DNA of 33,442 nt from Oscillospiraceae bacterium. Its GTDB lineage: Bacteria > Bacillota > Clostridia > Oscillospirales > Ruminococcaceae. Below the pieces are notes generated by a model. It worked only from the letters and a program-made list of their open reading frames with translations. It was not told where the DNA came from and did not search any database. Positions 31,536 to 33,442 of this stretch are shown piece by piece; position 1 is the stretch's first letter, and every line of letters begins with the position of its first letter. Location: NCBI GenBank assembly GCA_022508825.1, contig JAFLUI010000016.1:1-33442 (forward strand), given 5' to 3'. Made by a program: the position numbers and the translations under genes.

Positions 31536-32297
31536 ATGAAAAAAACAACGATAGTAATGCCTGTCGCCAACGAGGAAGCTACTATGCAGTCAGTGATAGA
31601 CGAGATAATGAATCTGCCGTATGATGAGCTGTATCTTTATCCCGTGATAGACGCTTTTTCAAAGGACAGGACCGAAGAGATAATACGAAGCAGCGAGCAG
31701 AAATATCCGGGCAGAGTAAAATGCCTGTTCTACGAAGACTCCAACGGACCTGTAAGCTGCTATTTTTACGGATTCAGATGCGCTCTCGATGACGGCGCCG
31801 AAAGAATCATAGAAATGGACGGCGGAGGGAGCCACTCCCCGCAGGAGCTGCGCCTTTTTATCGAGGCTCTGGACGATGGCTGCGACTGCGTATGGGGGTC
31901 CAGATTCATAGAGGGCGGCGGCATGACAAATCACCCTCTTTACAGACAAATGCTCAGCGGAGGAGGTACATTCCTCTCGAATTTAGTGCTGGGTACCAGC
32001 CTTAAGGATATGACCAGCGGTTATGAGGCTTTTCAGGCTCATGTGCTGAGAAATCTGCGGCTGGATAAATTCCTTTCCTCAGGTCATATGTATCAGACGG
32101 AAATGCGGTTCTACTGCCGCAGATACAAGTGCAGAGAGGTCCCGATAAACTACATAGGCAGCTCCTCTTCGCTCAAGCTCAAATCGGTCACAGATGCCCT
32201 TAAAATACTGTTTATGCTGAAAAAGAACGAAGAAAACGTTATCATAGACCCTTCATTCTCCGAAGGACGCGTATCTGCAGCCGCAGAAAGGAAATAA
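31536..32297 (+). CDS. Family 2 glycosyltransferase (DPM1-like)
   Basis: The ATG at 31536 is preferred over 31530 because AAAGGA lies 8 nt before it. The 253-residue product has the GT-A start TIVMPVANEEATMQSVIDEI, then YPVIDAFSKDRTEEII and IIEMDGGGSHSPQELRLFI, where the usual DxD region reads MDGGGSH. VWGSRFIEGGG and MTSGYEAF match the dolichyl/undecaprenyl-phosphate sugar transferase group. No C-terminal membrane helix is present. The next gene starts 1 nt after its stop, a polytopic membrane protein, so the pair likely acts in surface polysaccharide or lipid-linked sugar transfer. The lipid acceptor and sugar are inference. Confidence 0.87.
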   Translation: MKKTTIVMPVANEEATMQSVIDEIMNLPYDELYLYPVIDAFSKDRTEEIIRSSEQKYPGRVKCLFYEDSNGPVSCYFYGFRCALDDGAERIIEMDGGGSHSPQELRLFIEALDDGCDCVWGSRFIEGGGMTNHPLYRQMLSGGGTFLSNLVLGTSLKDMTSGYEAFQAHVLRNLRLDKFLSSGHMYQTEMRFYCRRYKCREVPINYIGSSSSLKLKSVTDALKILFMLKKNEENVIIDPSFSEGRVSAAAERK

Positions 32298-32298
32298 T

Positions 32299-33442
32299 AT
32301 GGAACTCGACCATCCGGCAGAATTTTTTGAGACTTCTCCCATTGTATTGAAATGCAGGAAAAAAGCGTCTGACATCGCAGGAAGCGATGCTTTTAAAAGA
32401 TATGCCGCACTTTTCGGCGGAAAATATATGCCTGCAGCTTTCTTTGTCATCTTCCTGATCTTTTCAATACATATTTTTAACGATTTTTATTTTGATGATC
32501 CTTTGACGCAGCTTTATTACTATGCAGCAAGCGAGGGACAGGGAATACTTCCGAATACGCTCATAGGCTTTCTGATTCCTAAAACAACGAACGGCATGGT
32601 GATCTCAAACAGCCTTAAGCTGCTCTATGTCCTGATGGGATTTATCATATCTCTGTGTGCAGCAGGGATAGTAAAGCACTGTGCAAAAAGCGGCAGGCAA
32701 AAGCTTGCGGGCTTTATTACCGCAGTATGCTTTATGGCTTTTATACTGACACAGATATTGTGTCTGGACAATTTTGTGCTTAATGCTGCAGTCTCATTCA
32801 CACTTGCATCGGTGACAGCATATCTGCTTGTCCGGGACAGACTGCTCTTTCTCGTTCCTGTACTGTGCTGCGGGGCTGCTCTGGCTGATCTGAGATTTGC
32901 ATTCATATTCTTTCCCTATATTGCAGCGGTCTTTCTCAGCCGTATTTTTATCAGACCCTCAGAGAACAGAAAAAAGCTGTGTCTGCTTTTTGCATTGACC
33001 GGACTGATCGTACTTGCTTCTCTGTTTGTGCATTATTATCTTACCCGGAGCATGAGCTATACAGGTCAGAACACCGCCTTTATGGAAAGCTTTATTGCCG
33101 CTAATGACGTTCCGGCGCTAGTATACACTTCTTTTTCCGGGTATCTCCATGATCTTCTGAACATGCCGGCTATAGGTCTGGTGCCGTCCAAGCTGCCTGT
33201 CAATCTGGTAAACGGAATTTTCCTCTATATTTCCTTTTACACGGCTGACAAGCTCAGGACACATTGGGGAAGCAAAGCACCCGCAGTCTGCTATGCACTT
33301 CTTCTGTGCTGTATTGCTGTACTGCTGGCGGTACCGATCATTTTTGAACTGAACCATATCCTGCCTGTTACCTGTACCTTCTTTGCCGCAAACGGGATAT
33401 TATTCCTGTATGCAAACGAATCCACGGTGAAAGAGCATCTCG
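32299..33442 (+). CDS. Polytopic membrane protein, truncated by the window edge
   Basis: The frame opens with ATG at 32299, one base after the GT2 stop, with AAAGG just upstream (inside the GT2 end), and stays open to the window's last base (381 codons seen). After a soluble start of about 47 residues (MELDHPAEFFETSPIVL...), there are many hydrophobic helices, e.g. YMPAAFFVIFLIFSIHIF and LLYVLMGFIISLCAAGIV. A periplasmic-type loop containing FNDFYFDDPLTQLYYYAA follows the first helix. The layout (first helix, then a loop with acidic residues, then repeated helices) resembles GT-C-type glycosyltransferases or related polytopic proteins fed by a DPM1-like enzyme, but no motif clinches it. Function inferred only from coupling to GT2. 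Confidence 0.75.
   Translation, partial: MELDHPAEFFETSPIVLKCRKKASDIAGSDAFKRYAALFGGKYMPAAFFVIFLIFSIHIFNDFYFDDPLTQLYYYAASEGQGILPNTLIGFLIPKTTNGMVISNSLKLLYVLMGFIISLCAAGIVKHCAKSGRQKLAGFITAVCFMAFILTQILCLDNFVLNAAVSFTLASVTAYLLVRDRLLFLVPVLCCGAALADLRFAFIFFPYIAAVFLSRIFIRPSENRKKLCLLFALTGLIVLASLFVHYYLTRSMSYTGQNTAFMESFIAANDVPALVYTSFSGYLHDLLNMPAIGLVPSKLPVNLVNGIFLYISFYTADKLRTHWGSKAPAVCYALLLCCIAVLLAVPIIFELNHILPVTCTFFAANGILFLYANESTVKEHL

Noticed and set aside
1-33442. tRNA, rRNA, CRISPR array, intact transposase or riboswitch
   Set aside because: I looked for cloverleaf tRNAs, regular repeat-spacer units, DDE/serine recombinase motifs and conserved riboswitch cores and saw none; leaders are mostly under 100 nt.

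Overview
The window looks like chromosome of a Gram-positive Clostridia member, most likely a Ruminococcus-type gut or rumen bacterium. Supporting signs are strong AAGGAG/GGAGG ribosome binding sites, near-consensus TTGACA-N17-TATAAT promoters, cytosolic plant-glycan hydrolases with a GPH symporter, GGDEF proteins with unusual sensor domains, and a sensory-type [FeFe] hydrogenase. There are no rRNA or tRNA genes, no CRISPR array and no intact transposase. Species assignment is inference.

Left part (1-6.8 kb): the end of a lipoprotein-like gene; a decayed phage fragment (Gp15-family relic with an internal deletion and frameshifts); a YefM-YoeB toxin-antitoxin pair with a recognisable operator; a membrane protein; and an XRE regulator facing a NfeD-like/flotillin membrane-microdomain operon. 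The XRE/NfeD intergenic region carries matching GTAAAT-N3-ATTTAC palindromes at both divergent promoters. A DUF3592-type membrane protein follows.

Middle part (6.9-22.1 kb): two GGDEF proteins, one with a LacI-type sugar-binding sensor and one with a FIST sensor, bracket a GH2 - GPH symporter - GH36 operon. Next come a GH59 galactosidase and a divergent GH127 beta-L-arabinofuranosidase with overlapping promoters. None of the hydrolases has a signal peptide, so imported oligosaccharides are probably trimmed in the cytoplasm. Between the GH2 and FIST-GGDEF genes lies an array of perfect hairpins, all with 3-nt loops, flanked by an 8-bp direct repeat. A frameshifted XRE relic sits upstream of the FIST-GGDEF gene.

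Right part (22.1-31.3 kb), the most interesting region: seven to eight minus-strand genes. In transcription order they are a hypothetical protein; a DivIVA-like coiled-coil protein with a repeated C-terminal motif; a sensory-type [FeFe] hydrogenase-like protein; then a unit with its own consensus promoter encoding a zinc-ribbon/leucine-rich-repeat protein, a Ser/Thr kinase-like protein, a von Willebrand A protein, a PP2C phosphatase and a cytidine-deaminase-fold protein whose first zinc ligand appears lost. The kinase/vWA/PP2C set resembles the TerY-type phosphorylation triad. Its placement beside a sensory hydrogenase suggests a redox- or H2-responsive phosphorylation system, which is inference. 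The window ends with a divergent GT2 glycosyltransferase coupled to a truncated polytopic membrane protein.
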